Source: Cheilinus undulatus | Lineage: Eukaryota > Chordata > Actinopteri > Labriformes > Labridae | DNA: 64,000 nucleotides | Reading direction: 5' to 3' | Assembly (NCBI RefSeq): GCF_018320785.1 | Contig: NC_054875.1 | Coordinates: 1,357,001-1,421,000, forward strand | Part shown: one piece after another, positions 26,501 to 35,524 of the stretch | How the letters are laid out: every line of letters begins with the position of its first letter | Position numbering within the stretch: position 1 is the first letter of the stretch | Position numbers and translations under genes: made by a program | The notes under the pieces: model-generated | Databases searched by the model: none | Told to the model about the DNA's origin: nothing | The model's input: only the letters and a program-made list of their open reading frames with translations

Positions 26501-29500
26501 TAATTCTCCTTACCACTGTCTATGGCCGTTTTGCCACTTTAACCTATTTTTGCCACTTTTTGCTTATTTTTTGCCAATTTTATCAAATTTTTGCCACTTG
26601 TAACCCATATCTGCTACTTTTAAAATCCAATTTCACTGCCTTTTCCACCATTTTTGCCATTATTAACCTATTCTAGCCATTTTTAACCCATTTTATTTCT
26701 GTTTTTAACAAAAGGGATTTAAACCCATTTCTAAGAAGGCTATCTACCACACAAATGAATAAAAATAAACTTGCTAGTGGTTATTTCTCAGGTTAAAGCT
26801 CTCCCCTTTATCCCCCCTAATGGACAGCCTTGTCTCCACATGACTATTCTAGATTGTTCATGTCTGTGTTCAACCACCTTCAGGTACAGTGGGGGTCCCT
26901 GGTAGCTTGCACCTTCATTTTTGGGGTCCCAGGCTGAAAAGGTTGAGAACCCCTGCTTTAAGCCATCAGGGTGCAAAAGCCTGATATTTTTACAATCTGC
27001 AAAAAGGCTGCAAACGTTTATGACGATCTCCAGAGACGGCGTCCTCGATGGCCTGCTGAGAGTCAAGCAGGTGAGAGGATGTCAGACAGACCGCTTCCTG
27101 ATAACACAGCTTAAGGGTTTAATTTATTCAGGACAGTCCAAACAGTATTTACTTTAGTATTTTTAAAGCACAGTTACCAAAAGTGGACTTATTGATCATT
27201 AAATGTGAGTTTTTCAGTGGTTATCAGTAAAATCAGCATCTGTTTCATCCCTGCCTCTCAGGAAAGGATGGGATGTTTGACAGAAGGGTGTTTAATGAAA
27301 AGCAGGAACATTTGGAGCTCGCTGTCTCCGTCTGTAAATCTTTCCTGTAATGCTGGCTAACGGAGAAATCCATCAGAAGGAACCGGGAAGCGAACGGTGG
27401 AGCTGATTTGATTAAACGTCTGCAGATAAAAGGACCGTGGTCAAAGAGAGACGGACGGACTAAGTGCTGCAGATTTAAGCTCCTGTTAGACGCAGAACGA
27501 ATACAAAACAACAGACAAATGACTCCTACTGTTCAGCCTTTCCTCAGAACCTCGGCAGGATTTACAGCTATAAGGAACGCCATTTTAGTTTTAAAGAGGC
27601 AGAGTTTCCTCAGATTACTCCTCTTCATCTAACGAAGGAAAGTTAAAAACTACTGATAAAATGAAAAAAGAGATAATTTAGAGAATATTTTACAAATGCA
27701 TTTTGAAATTATTGAGCTATTGTTGCAGAAGTATTCACAAGTGAGCTGATGAGGCTAGCAGGGCTTCTTTAACAGCTTTTCTCCCTCATTTCATCCCTCA
27801 GAAGCAGGTTTTAAAAGACTTGCTGGTATACTCATTAGACAGTTAATGCTGTGGAGTGATGGTTGTCCTTCCCAACCACCATCTATGGCACTGATCATCA
27901 GCTTCCTGTCTGGCCCCCAGAGGATCATTAAATTCAGAAAAGCAGGAAAAGAAAATGTGGTTGTTTTAAGAGTTTCTTTTGGCTTTAAATGTGTGCAGCT
28001 GTTAAATCCACCCCAAAGGCAATCAATATTCAAACTGTTCTAGAATGACTCGACATTTGATCTGTTTTACAGAAATTCACTTGTCAGCCATTAATAGTAA
28101 ATATTAAAAAAAGTTTTAAAATTGGCAAAACTGGCAGGTTTAAGTGGTGATAAGGGGTTAAAAAGTGGCAAAGATGAGCGATAGGCATCCAAATGGGTTG
28201 TGGAGTGGCACAAAGAGACAAAAAATTGCAGAAAAGTGGGGAAAAGAGGTTAAAATGTGGCAAACCATTTGTGTAAAAGGAAAAAAGGGGCAAAAAGTGT
28301 ATGAAAAATTGGTTAAAAGTGGCAAAAATGGTGAAAAAAGTGATGAAAAGTGGCAAAATATGGATTAAGGAGTGGCACTTAAGGGATAACACAGGCAAGA
28401 AAAGTGGTTTAAAGGAATTAAAGAATGGCAAAAAATGGATTAAAGTGGCAAAAGAGGGTAAAAAGTATCAAAAATGGTTTAAAAGTGTCAAAATGGTGCA
28501 AAAATAGCCAATGGCAAAGCAGTGAAAAGGCAGGAACGTGGGTTAAAGAGTGATAAAATAGTTCAAAGTGGCAAAAATGTTGCAGAAATGGCAGAATGAA
28601 GCACTGAAGTAGTGAAAAGTGTGAAAGATGAGTTTATACTGGTGCTAAATCATAACTATTGAGGACCCATTGTCTAGGATTTTCAGGAGCCCGGTCAATT
28701 CTGTGGGTCTACGGCAGGATAGACCGGGACAGATCTCACTGGTAACGCCTAAAAATGTCCTGTGATTTGAAAGAAAATACTAATAAAATAATATATTAAT
28801 CAGAACAAAATATTGATTTATTTTGTCTTCATTTGGAAGTCCAGCCCCCAGAGACTCTGTCAAGACCAAATCTGGCCCTTGTGCAGATGTTCTTGATGAC
28901 CCCTGACCTATGGGGTGTTGTCCTGATTAAGGTGAGATAGTTGGAGATGTGTCTGATTAGATCTATATCTACATTTTACACAGTTCTGCAACAATAAAGC
29001 TCCATAAACAACACCCTTAACTCTGTGTGAAAATGCCTTTGTTCTGGCACTCAGTGACCTGTTCTCAGGGTTTCAGGTTTTTGTAGCTCTACCTGTTGAG
29101 GAGGTGGTGTGTGATTGGTTTGTTGATGGCGACTCCTCCCTCCTCCTTCAGGATCTCCTCCAGGGCTCGCAGACAGTTCACCATCACCACGGGGTCCGGG
29201 TCCCTCAGCAGGCTGTACAGCTCGTTCACCACGGAGGCATCTGGAACCAAAGGGGTTTGAACCATTAGGCAAAGGTGGACCGATACCTGGGGCCTCGTGT
29301 CAGATGATGTCTGATGATGGTCATGGGTTTGAATGTTGATCTCAGACAGCTTTCATCCGTACCGATCTCAGCGTTCGGTTGGAGGTTGTGAAGTTTGGCC
29401 CAGCCGAGGACGGCGACTCGTCTCACACACGCCGCTCTGTCTTTGAGTCCTGCTGTCAGAGGCTGCTCCACGTACTCCACCAGGCTGGGTAACCTAACAC

Positions 29501-31982
29501 AGACGGATAAAAACATCTTTATTCTAGCGCTCACAGGCTGATCAGACTGAGGATTATAGAGACAGAACAGCAGAAGACCACGGCCCTGATGTAATCTACA
29601 GCAGTGTTATCAGAATTCCCTGTTATCCTGGTATCCTATCGTATCTCATTTCATCATGTGGTCTCGTATCCTGATAGGGTATGGTTTGGTTTGGTGTGGT
29701 ACTGTCAGCTCTCCGTGATTTGGCCCCTGAAGATAACGGGGTGTTCACCTCAGGTTGGTCATGTTCCTCAGGGCCAGGCTGCGGACCATGGGGTTGGGGT
29801 CCTGACAGTCTTTCCTCAGCGTGTTGATGACCAGCAGAGACAGCTCAGGGTTCAGAGCGGCGTAGGAACACAGGAACACGTAGACCAGTTTCTTCTGGAC
29901 GATGTCAACTGTGGCACACGCTTTGACCATCTCACTGAAGAGACCGGACACATCAACGCCCTGGGACATCGACCTGAGAGAGACGGGAGAAGCACAATAA
30001 GAAGCCATTATTCACGGCTCTCACCACAGCGAGAGTCAGGGCTGGACGATTAATCGCAAATTAGATTAAATCACAATATGGCATGCTGCAAATTTCAAAC
30101 TGCAGACAGTGCAATATTTCTTTAACCTGAAACATGTCAAAATTCCAGTTTGATATGAACTTTTCTTCTTTTTTTTTATGCTTTATACCAGTGTTACTCA
30201 ACCAAAGAGACAAACTGTTGAAAAACATCTTTGCAAGAGCCACAATCTAAGAGGTAAAAAGTGGCAAAAACAGCTTGAAGTAGCAATAAAAATGAGTTAA
30301 AGGTGGCAAAAATGGTCAGAAAGTAGCAAAAATGGGTGAGAAGTGACAAAAAATAAGTTACAGTTGGCATAAAAATGGTCCAAAAGTGGCAAAACTGTGA
30401 AAAAAATGAGTGAAAAGTGACTAAAATGGGCAAAAAGCAGTCAAGATTGGCTAAAATGGGCAAAAACTAGTAAAAAGTGGTATTTAATGACAATAGGTAG
30501 CTTAAATGTTTAAAAATGTGGAGAGAAAAGGGTGATAAAGGACAAAAATGGGATAAAAGTGGCAAAAAACAGTCAAAATGGGGAAAAGAAGTGGCAAAAA
30601 AGTGGTTTTCAATGGCAAAACGTAGCTTAAATGAGGGAAAAGTGGAAAAAATTTGAAAAAGGTAAAAAAGTTTCCTTTTTTTAAGGTTTTCTGGGGAATA
30701 ATATTTAAAATGAAGACATAAAAGAGCCACATGTGGCTCCAGAGCCACGCGTTGAGCATCACTGATTTATACATTATTCAAACATTCAAGTATCTTTTTT
30801 ATTTTATTTTTTTACAAATATCTTACTTTCTTGCTCATGCATTTATTTTTCTCCATCTAAATGAGAATAAGATGAGAAATGATCGTCCCCTTCAGTAAAG
30901 TCACTGATATCAAATTTGCTCTATGAGCCAAAATCACAGAAAGATATTTTTATTCTGAATGTATCCCTGGTTTAACTGATCTAATATTGTTCTGTTATAT
31001 TATAGAAGGATTTCTAGCTGATGTTTGTCAAACCACAGAAAAACTGAGGAACCTAAATAATCACATTTTAAATCACAATATTGCAGGAAAAAACTGCCGT
31101 TAGATTATTTTTGCAAATCGTTCAGCCATTATCCACAAATGGAGAAAACTGTGAACGGTGCTGAACCTTCACAGGAGTGGCCAACCTACAAAAATGACTC
31201 CAAGAGGGAGGTTCAGGTCAGAGGTCATGATTCAACCATCAGAGGGAGACTGGGCAACAATGGCATCATGGGAAGAACCACTGCTGACCAAAAAGAACAC
31301 AAAGGCTCGTCTCACATTTGACTAAAACATCCTGATGATCCCAAAGACTTCTGGGAAAATCTTTTGCTTCAGGACCTGGAAGAATTACAGATGAATGCAA
31401 ACATGACTTCTGCTCTTTATCAGAAAATCCTGGTTTCAGTAAAGCAGTTCTGCTAAGACGAGTGGGACAACATTCCTCCACGGTGACGTGAAAGACTCAC
31501 TGACAGTTATCACAAACGCTGATTCAGCTGTCGCTGCCAAAGATGAACAACCAGGTATCAGGGGGATTATTTCATCACACAGGGCCGGGTAGGTTTGGAG
31601 CCCTTAATAAAGGAAATCCTCATTTAAAGCTGACTTTAATATTTACTCACGTTACCTTTGTTTCATATTAAAATTCATTTGATGATCTGAAACATTTAAG
31701 AGTCACAAATATGGAAAATAATAATTCAGGAAGGAGGATAGTCCTTTTCACAGGTCTGTCATAGACCTCAGACATCTACCCCCCTTTCTGCCCCCCATAG
31801 AGGACTCAGAGGTCGGTACCCAGGACTACAGTCCCAGCCAGGACGTGGATTTAGCCCTGTTGGTCTCACCTGATCACCTTGAGGATGGCGTTTCTGTACC
31901 GGAGCGGGTCAGACTGGATGTTGGGGTTGGACAGAGCTCTCCGCAGCTCCCTCACCGCGTCTTCACCGCCTAGGTACGGCAT
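7972..31982 (-). CDS. ap4b1: AP-4 complex subunit beta-1, 13 coding exons
   Basis: Large beta subunit of the AP-4 adaptor complex, which sorts cargo such as ATG9 from the trans-Golgi network without clathrin (family knowledge). Spliced exons (minus strand): 31870-31982, 29749-29973, 29363-29493, 29093-29240, 25008-25293, 24157-24255, 22040-22151, 19662-19745, 19255-19358, 13750-13957, 13262-13558, 9945-10082, 7972-8381. Sum 2355 nt = 784 codons plus stop; every junction is GT/AG and keeps frame. The start [17 protein letters not shown] and segments such as [37 protein letters not shown] and [14 protein letters not shown] match AP4B1 as I know it. The alpha-solenoid trunk covers roughly residues 1-530, a hinge follows, and the C-terminal appendage is in the last exon ([23 protein letters not shown]). 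Slightly longer than human (739 aa), mainly in hinge and appendage. Introns are packed with transposons. Very likely functional: no frameshift or stop seen. Confidence 0.95.
8535..9610. mobile_element. hAT-type MITE family A, exact 8-bp TSD
   Basis: Starts CAGTGTTACTCAACC and ends GGTTGAGTAACACTG. TSD TTACAGAG is identical at 8527-8534 and 9611-9618. Interior about 900 bp of TTTTTGCCAC-type degenerate repeat. Lies in ap4b1 intron 12, between exon 13 and exon 12. Confidence 0.9.
9619..9725. repeat. degenerate SINE-like fragment
   Basis: Shares GTAGGGAATGACATGG and GGCCGGACTG with the tRNA-derived SINE at 36245-36416. A similar fragment is at about 56790-56890. Weak resemblance. Confidence 0.35.
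9945..10082 (-). CDS. ap4b1: ap4b1 exon 12 (residues 603-648)
   Basis: Encodes a Pro/Ser-rich hinge ([14 protein letters not shown]) followed by [14 protein letters not shown], which lines up with the start of the appendage (family YFEKTWLSL). Two in-frame acceptors six bases apart are possible (after CTCTCAG or after GATCAG); I chose the first for its better pyrimidine tract. Confidence 0.85.
10574..11355. mobile_element. hAT-type MITE family B, right end lost
   Basis: Left end CAGGGGTTCTCAGTGTTGGGG...GGGACCCC as in the complete family B copies at 18130 and 25995. Interior TTTTGCCACTTTAACCCA-type array. The right TIR is not found. Confidence 0.7.
12340..13020. repeat. family B fragment, reverse orientation
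   Basis: GGCCATCCATTATGGGGGG is the inverse of the family B tail. It is followed by a purine-rich array (AAAATGGTGAAAAGG-type) at 12780-13010. Confidence 0.5.
13262..13558 (-). CDS. ap4b1: ap4b1 exon 11 (residues 504-602)
   Basis: Starts [19 protein letters not shown], the last trunk repeat, then runs into the hinge ([11 protein letters not shown] and Ser/Pro/Glu-rich sequence). The hinge is less conserved, which explains weaker family resemblance at its 3' end. Confidence 0.92.
13750..13957 (-). CDS. ap4b1: ap4b1 exon 10 (residues 435-503)
   Basis: Encodes [38 protein letters not shown] and [12 protein letters not shown], the end of the helical trunk. Donor GTACAG. Confidence 0.94.
14734..15048 (-). 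mobile_element. family D repeat end
   Basis: Starts ATGGCTGAACGATTTGC, the inverse of the right end at 31128. Fragment only, adjoining a family A MITE. Confidence 0.6.
15049..15637 (-). mobile_element. hAT-type MITE family A, reverse
   Basis: CAGTGTTACTCAACCATAGCC at the left, and CATAAAAGAGCTCTGTGG and GAGTATAAC at a degraded right end. Interior is the purine-strand form (GTGGCAAAAATGGG). In ap4b1 intron 9. Confidence 0.75.
15909..17797. mobile_element. hAT-type element family E, 1.9 kb
   Basis: Left TAGGGCTGTCACAATATC, right GGTATACCGCGACAGCCCTT. TSD GTGTAGCT (15901-15908) / GTGCAGCT (17798-17805), 7 of 8. No transposase ORF recognised. Contains a (GA)n tract at 17502-17571. Confidence 0.75.
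17502..17571. repeat. (GA)n microsatellite
   Basis: About 70 bp of imperfect GAGAGA with AAAG interruptions, inside the family E element. Confidence 0.95.
18130..18945. mobile_element. hAT-type MITE family B, exact TSD
   Basis: Left CGGGGGTTCTCAACCTTGGG, right GCTTGAGAGCCCCTG. TSD GTCTAAAC is identical at 18122-18129 and 18946-18953. Interior TTTTTGCCACTTTAAACCC-type array to about 18650, then a unique tail (TGGACGGCCTTGTCTCCAC). Confidence 0.9.
19255..19358 (-). CDS. ap4b1: ap4b1 exon 9 (residues 400-434)
   Basis: Encodes [18 protein letters not shown] and [13 protein letters not shown], matching the family segment around VWLCPQC. Donor GTCAGG gives a phase-0 exit into [10 protein letters not shown] of the next exon. 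Confidence 0.9.
19662..19745 (-). CDS. ap4b1: ap4b1 exon 8 (residues 372-399)
   Basis: Encodes [20 protein letters not shown] and LKQDHITS. Found by translating the minus strand between a GTGTGCAG acceptor and a GTACCA donor. Too short to stand out as an ORF. Confidence 0.88.
20339..21438. mobile_element. hAT-type element related to family A, without the TTTTGCC array
   Basis: Left CAGCGGTACTCCACC, right GAGCCGTGGGTTGAGTATCA. TSD TATTAGAG/TATTAGAA. 1.1 kb without the low-complexity core, hence perhaps closer to the ancestral interior. No intact transposase ORF. Confidence 0.75.
22040..22151 (-). CDS. ap4b1: ap4b1 exon 7 (residues 335-371)
   Basis: Encodes [20 protein letters not shown] and [17 protein letters not shown], a strongly conserved trunk segment. 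Donor GTAAAC. Confidence 0.94.
22411..22890. mobile_element. family D repeat (GGGCTGGGCAATTAATC)
   Basis: Begins GGGCTGGGCAATTAATC and ends with the AATTAGATTATTTTACCAAA-type inverse end. About 480 bp, A/T rich, non-coding, in ap4b1 intron 6. Confidence 0.65.
22895..24120. repeat. uncharacterised dispersed repeat, shared with 59210-59580
   Basis: ACGGGCCAATCAGAGCA (near 23086) and TTCTTTGCTCTTCC...AAGAAATGTCCAG (near 23943) reappear in similar form at 59256 and 59402. No ORF supports a gene. Confidence 0.35.
24157..24255 (-). CDS. ap4b1: ap4b1 exon 6 (residues 302-334)
   Basis: Exactly 33 codons, phase 0 at both ends: [19 protein letters not shown] then [14 protein letters not shown]. Skipping it would keep the reading frame. 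Confidence 0.94.
24440..24612. mobile_element. Tc1-like terminal fragment
   Basis: Shares TTTGATAATCTGAAACATTT and ACCATCATTAAAAAACTGAC with the Tc1-like end at 31600-31735. A solo end without coding sequence. Confidence 0.55.
25008..25293 (-). CDS. ap4b1: ap4b1 exon 5 (residues 206-301)
   Basis: Encodes [36 protein letters not shown] and [18 protein letters not shown]-rich compared with its AT-rich introns, as expected for a teleost exon. Ends in phase 0 at donor GTGAGG. Confidence 0.95.
25995..26955. mobile_element. hAT-type MITE family B, exact TSD
   Basis: Left CAGTGGTTCTCAACGTTGGG, right AAAGGTTGAGAACCCCTG. TSD CTTTAAGC is identical at 25987-25994 and 26956-26963. Same tail as the copy at 18130. 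In ap4b1 intron 4. Confidence 0.92.
27889..28905. mobile_element. hAT-type element family C
   Basis: Left CACTGATCATCAGCTTCCTG, right TTCTTGATGACCCCTG. TSD ATCTATGG/ACCTATGG (7 of 8). Interior 28100-28640 is a GGCAAAAATGGTTAAAAG-type array. In ap4b1 intron 4. Confidence 0.85.
29093..29240 (-). CDS. ap4b1: ap4b1 exon 4 (residues 157-205)
   Basis: Encodes [33 protein letters not shown] and [12 protein letters not shown]. Only a 122-bp intron separates it from exon 3. Donor GTAGAG. Confidence 0.94.
29363..29493 (-). CDS. ap4b1: ap4b1 exon 3 (residues 113-156)
   Basis: Encodes [18 protein letters not shown] and then [19 protein letters not shown], a HEAT-type helical repeat of the trunk. Donor GTACGG; ends with one base of the Asp-157 codon. 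Confidence 0.94.
29749..29973 (-). CDS. ap4b1: ap4b1 exon 2 (residues 38-112)
   Basis: Encodes the trunk segment [18 protein letters not shown] through [17 protein letters not shown]. Acceptor CTCTCTCAG, donor GTGAAC, phase-2 entry and exit. High family conservation ([12 protein letters not shown]). Confidence 0.94.
30038..31128. mobile_element. family D element carrying a nested family A MITE
   Basis: Outer ends AGGGCTGGACGATTAATCG and TTTGCAAATCGTTCAGCCAT are imperfect inverted repeats. The inner MITE sits at 30189-30764. Located in ap4b1 intron 1, upstream of exon 2. Confidence 0.75.
30189..30764 (-). mobile_element. hAT-type MITE family A nested in family D
   Basis: Left CAGTGTTACTCAACC, right CACGCGTTGAGCATCACTG. 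TSD CTTTATAC/ATTTATAC. Interior GTGGCAAAAACAGC-type array. Confidence 0.88.
31131..31735 (+). mobile_element. deleted Tc1-like transposon
   Basis: Retains stretches typical of Tc1-like transposase DNA (AACACAAAGGCTCGTCTCAC, TGGGACAACATTCCTCCAC, ACACAGGGCCGGGTAGG) and an end with GATGATCTGAAACATTTAAG. Internally deleted and not coding. In ap4b1 intron 1. Confidence 0.7.
31870..31982 (-). CDS. ap4b1: ap4b1 coding exon 1 (residues 1-37 plus 2 nt)
   Basis: Starts at ATG 31982-31980 and encodes [17 protein letters not shown], the conserved family N-terminus. Donor GTGAGA follows at 31869-31864. The exon is preceded by 43 nt of putative 5' UTR and an AG acceptor at 32027-32026. Confidence 0.93.
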
Positions 31983-32360
31983 AATGACCGGGGAGATTCC
32001 GCACACGGACCGCCAGACCGCCGCACTGTGACACAGCAGAAAACAACCGCTAAGATCCTCATTTTAAAGCACAGCCAGTCTTTGTACTTATTTTTATAAT
32101 CGTTAGACTGTAAAAGAACTGAACTCTAATCTGGTTTAGTGAGAAGAAAGGAATTAAAGCGTTTACCGTATGTTTTAGATTCAGAGAGCATTTTAGCCAC
32201 CGATTTAAACACAGTTATAGAGTTTATAAATCTGGTTCATGAGGTTTATTATCATTTTTTAACTAATAGATATAATCTATTAGGATCTTTACCGTTTTAA
32301 ATCCAAACGGTGGATTTCAGTTTTCTCCTCTTGTAGCTGAACTGTTTACATCGCGCTTAC

Positions 32361-32400
32361 TTCCGCATTTCTTCTTCTACGGTTTGTTTTTGTCCTCAGT
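32361..32400 (-). promoter_or_regulatory. ap4b1: candidate ap4b1 non-coding exon 1 and core promoter
   Basis: On the minus strand a GCGGAA/GTAAGC donor at 32361/32360 would splice to the acceptor TGTCACAG before 32025. The reverse strand carries ACTTCCGC, an ETS/GABP-type motif common at housekeeping start sites. Exact start is not determinable from sequence. Inference only. Confidence 0.35.
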
Positions 32401-32455
32401 CTTCTGCCGCCCTCTGCTGGTCAACATCAGTTTCATCGGTTTCATCCAGTGGATC

Positions 32456-33030
32456 AGGGCTGTCAAAACTCACATGAGTCCGGGGCCAGATTTGCTCTGA
32501 TGAGAAGTCCTGAGGGCCGGACTATTTAGGCCAGGATTGTGAAAGTCAGTCAACATTTAAACATAAACTGTTAACCTCATTTTCACCATTAGTAAAATAT
32601 GAAAAAATATAACACTGAAAATAGATCATTCAGAGATGAAAAAAATAAAAATTATAAGTTTAAAGGCTCAGAGTCTGAGATAACTGGTCAAACTTATCGG
32701 TTCAAAAGGTCAAAACATGAAAAAGTTAAAACCACAAGTTTAAGTCAGAAGTGAGATGAAAAATTGAAAATATGAAAAAGTTAAATATTAATTTATTTTC
32801 CAGCCTTCCTGACTTTCTAACTTCTTTTACGCTTTACTTTTTCAGATTTTTATAATTTAACAAGGATATTTTAAATAATCAAGGTTACGTTTACATGTTT
32901 ATACTGGAGGAAATCTGCAGACCTCAGACTGGTGGGCCAGTCAGAATAGAAAGATCTTACGATAGCGTGGGCCGGATACAACTGTACACAAGGCCGGATT
33001 TGGCCCCCGGGCCTTGAGTTTGACATCTGT
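32456..33030. mobile_element. hAT-like repeat (GGGCTGTCAAAAC ... GAGTTTGACATCTG)
   Basis: The ends resemble the common CAGGGGTGTCAAACTCAAGG repeat and share GGCCGGATTTGGCCCC. A second copy in the other arrangement starts at about 44570. Confidence 0.6.
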
Positions 33031-33239
33031 GCAGCTAAAACATGGTAATATAATAAAAAAGTAATAAAATCAGAATTATGACTTGACAGAAATTAAGATA
33101 AAACTGACCAAAAGCTTAACTAAAAAGACTTTAAGCTTTATATTTCCTGCTGCCTTCATATAAGTCCAATCTCTGCATTCCTCTTTACTCTATTCTTTTG
33201 AATCATTTATTTTTATGATCAATCTAATATTTGAATCCA

Positions 33240-33482
33240 GTGGTTCCCAGCCGGTCCAGCCTCAGCACCCATCATAAATGTGACCTGATCTTATTATATT
33301 ATTGAACCAGTCAGATTCATTCAATGAACAACAGAACAGTCAGTACAGCGTGTGACAAACAGACATGTTTTGTACGTTTCTTGGAATTTCTGGAGCAATT
33401 CCTGTTCTAGGAACACATCTATGACCCACTGAAGAGGACTCTGTGACCCACTTCAGTCCCAGCCCCCCAGTTGAAAACCACT
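33240..33482. mobile_element. short hAT-like MITE (CAGTGGTTCCCAGCC)
   Basis: Left CAGTGGTTCCCAGCCGG, right GTTGAAAACCACTG. Flanking TTTGAATC/ATTTAATC (6 of 8). About 243 bp. Confidence 0.7.
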
Positions 33483-33611
33483 GATTTAATCCAGTTTGCA
33501 GGGACACATTTTTCAGATCTTAATGATTTTATATCAGTTATTTAGATTCACATTAAAGAAGTACTTTGGCAAATTTCAGCTGTCAGTTGCATTCACAGAT
33601 CATTTTAAGTA

Positions 33612-34735
33612 TTGTTTCCTCTGACCACAGAACAGTTTTCCATGGTTCCTCTGACCACAGAACAGTTTTCCATGGTTCCTCTGACCACAGAACAGCTTTC
33701 CATGTTTCCTCTGACCACAGAACAGTTTTCCATGGTTCCTCTGACCACAGAACAGTTTTCCATGGTTCCTCTGACCACAGAACAGTTTTCCATGGTTCCT
33801 CTGACCACAGAACAGTTTTCCATGGTTCCTCTGACCACAGAACAGTTTTCCATGGTTCCTCTGACCACAGAACAGTTTTCCATGTTTCCTCTGACCACAG
33901 AACAGTTTTCCATGGTTCCTCTGACCACAGAACAGTTTTCCATGTTTCCTCTGACCACAGAACAGTTTTCCATGGTTCCTCTGACCACAGAACAGTTTTC
34001 CATGGTTCCTCTGACCACAGAACAGTTTTCCATGGTTCCTCTGACCACAGAACAGTTTTCCATGGTTCCTCTGACCACAGAACAGTTTTCCATGGTTCCT
34101 CTGACCACAGAACAGTTTTCCATGGTTCCTCTGACCACAGAACAGTTTTCCATGGTTCCTCTGACCACAGAACAGTTTTCCATGTTTCCTCTGACCACAG
34201 AACAGTTTTCCATGGTTCCTCTGACCACAGAACAGTTTTCCATGGTTCCTCTGACCACAGAACAGTTTTCCATGGTTCCTCTGACCACAGAACAGTTTTC
34301 CATGTTTCCTCTGACCACAGAACAGTTTTCCATCTTTCCTCTGACCACAGAACAGTTTTCCACGTTTCCTCTGACCACAGAACAGTTTTCCATCTTTCCT
34401 CTGACCACAGAACAGTTTTCCATCTTTCCTATGACCACAGAACAGTTTTCCATCTTTCCTCTGACCACAGAACAGTTTTCCATCTTTCCTCTGACCACAG
34501 AACAGTTTTCCATGTTTCCTCTGACCACAGAACAGTTTTCCATGTCTCCTCTGACCACAGAACAGTTTTCCATGGTTCCTCTGACCACAGAACAGTTTTC
34601 CATGTTTCCTCTGACCACAGAACAGTTTTCCATGTTTCCTCTGACCACAGAAGAGTTTTCCATGTTTCCTCTGACCACAGAACAGTTTTCCATGTCTCCT
34701 CTGACCACAGAACAGTTTTCCATGTTTCCTCAGTC
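33612..34735. repeat. 30-bp minisatellite, about 37 units, no indels
   Basis: Units begin CCTCTGACCACAGAACAG and end TTTTCCATG plus a variable trinucleotide. Every unit is exactly 30 bp. On the minus strand one frame reads ([10 protein letters not shown])n, which is a piece of Tc1 transposase. Long ORFs in other frames on both strands are by-products of the 30-bp period. Confidence 0.97.
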
Positions 34736-35400
34736 CATGTTAAATGAGCTTTGGTCCAGAGAAGACGGACCATGGTGTTTCTGGATCCTGTTCACATATG
34801 GCTTCTTCTCTCCATGATCCAGCTTTGACTGTCATTGGTGGATGGCACGGCCAACTGTGTTGACAGACGATGTTTTCTGGAACTTCCTGAGCCCATGCAG
34901 AGATTTCAGTACAGAATCATGTCAGTTTTTAATGCAGTGGCCCCTGAGGGCCCCTTCAGCCTTGGCCCTTGCTCTCAGAGATTTCTCCAGATTCTCTGAG
35001 TCTGTTGATATTATGGACTGTAGATGGAGGAGATTCAGAGGTCTGAGCTATTTTACACTGAGGAACATATTTTGACTCAGTTTTTCCAAAATTGGTGAAC
35101 CTCTGCCCATCTTTAGTTCTGAGAGACCCTGTCTCTCTAAAATGCTGCTTTTATACCCAGTCATGTGACTGACCTGTTGATAATTAACCCCATTAGTGAT
35201 AAAATGCTCCTCTAGCTGTTTTCATAAGTACCACTTACTTTTCCAGCCTCTTGTTGTCCCGTCCCTACTTTCTGAGATGTGTTGCTGCCATGAAATTCAA
35301 AATGAGCTCATATTTTTTCATGAAATGGTAAAATGTCTCAGGTTTATGTTGTTTATATTCTATTGTGAATCAAATATGGCAGGGCTTTTCAAAATGTGTG
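33612..35400 (-). mobile_element. Tc1-like transposon A, truncated, with 30-bp minisatellite
   Basis: Reading the minus strand from about 35400 gives a Tc1-like 5' half (…GTGCCATCCACCAATGACAG…, [20 protein letters not shown]) that runs into a 30-bp tandem array and stops inside it at about 33612. The 3' half of the transposase is missing. Lies between ap4b1 and sephs2. Confidence 0.85.
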
Positions 35401-35524
35401 AGAGTGAGAAGAAATTATTCATTTGGTAGACCCCCACTCACGAAAGGATTGAAATTGGAAAAAAAAAACATTTCAAACATGTATGTCTAATCTTTAAACA
35501 TTTCTAAAATTAATATATTTTGGT

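Noticed and set aside
33612..34735. CRISPR-like regular 30-bp repeats
   Set aside because: Head-to-tail repeats with no spacers, in a vertebrate genome inside a Tc1-like element.
33566..34817. Two plus-strand frames and one minus-strand frame of 370-400 codons with 10-residue repeats
   Set aside because: They are produced by a 30-bp tandem repeat (multiple of three, no stops in several frames). No start context, no flanking exons; the minus-strand reading shows the source is transposase DNA.
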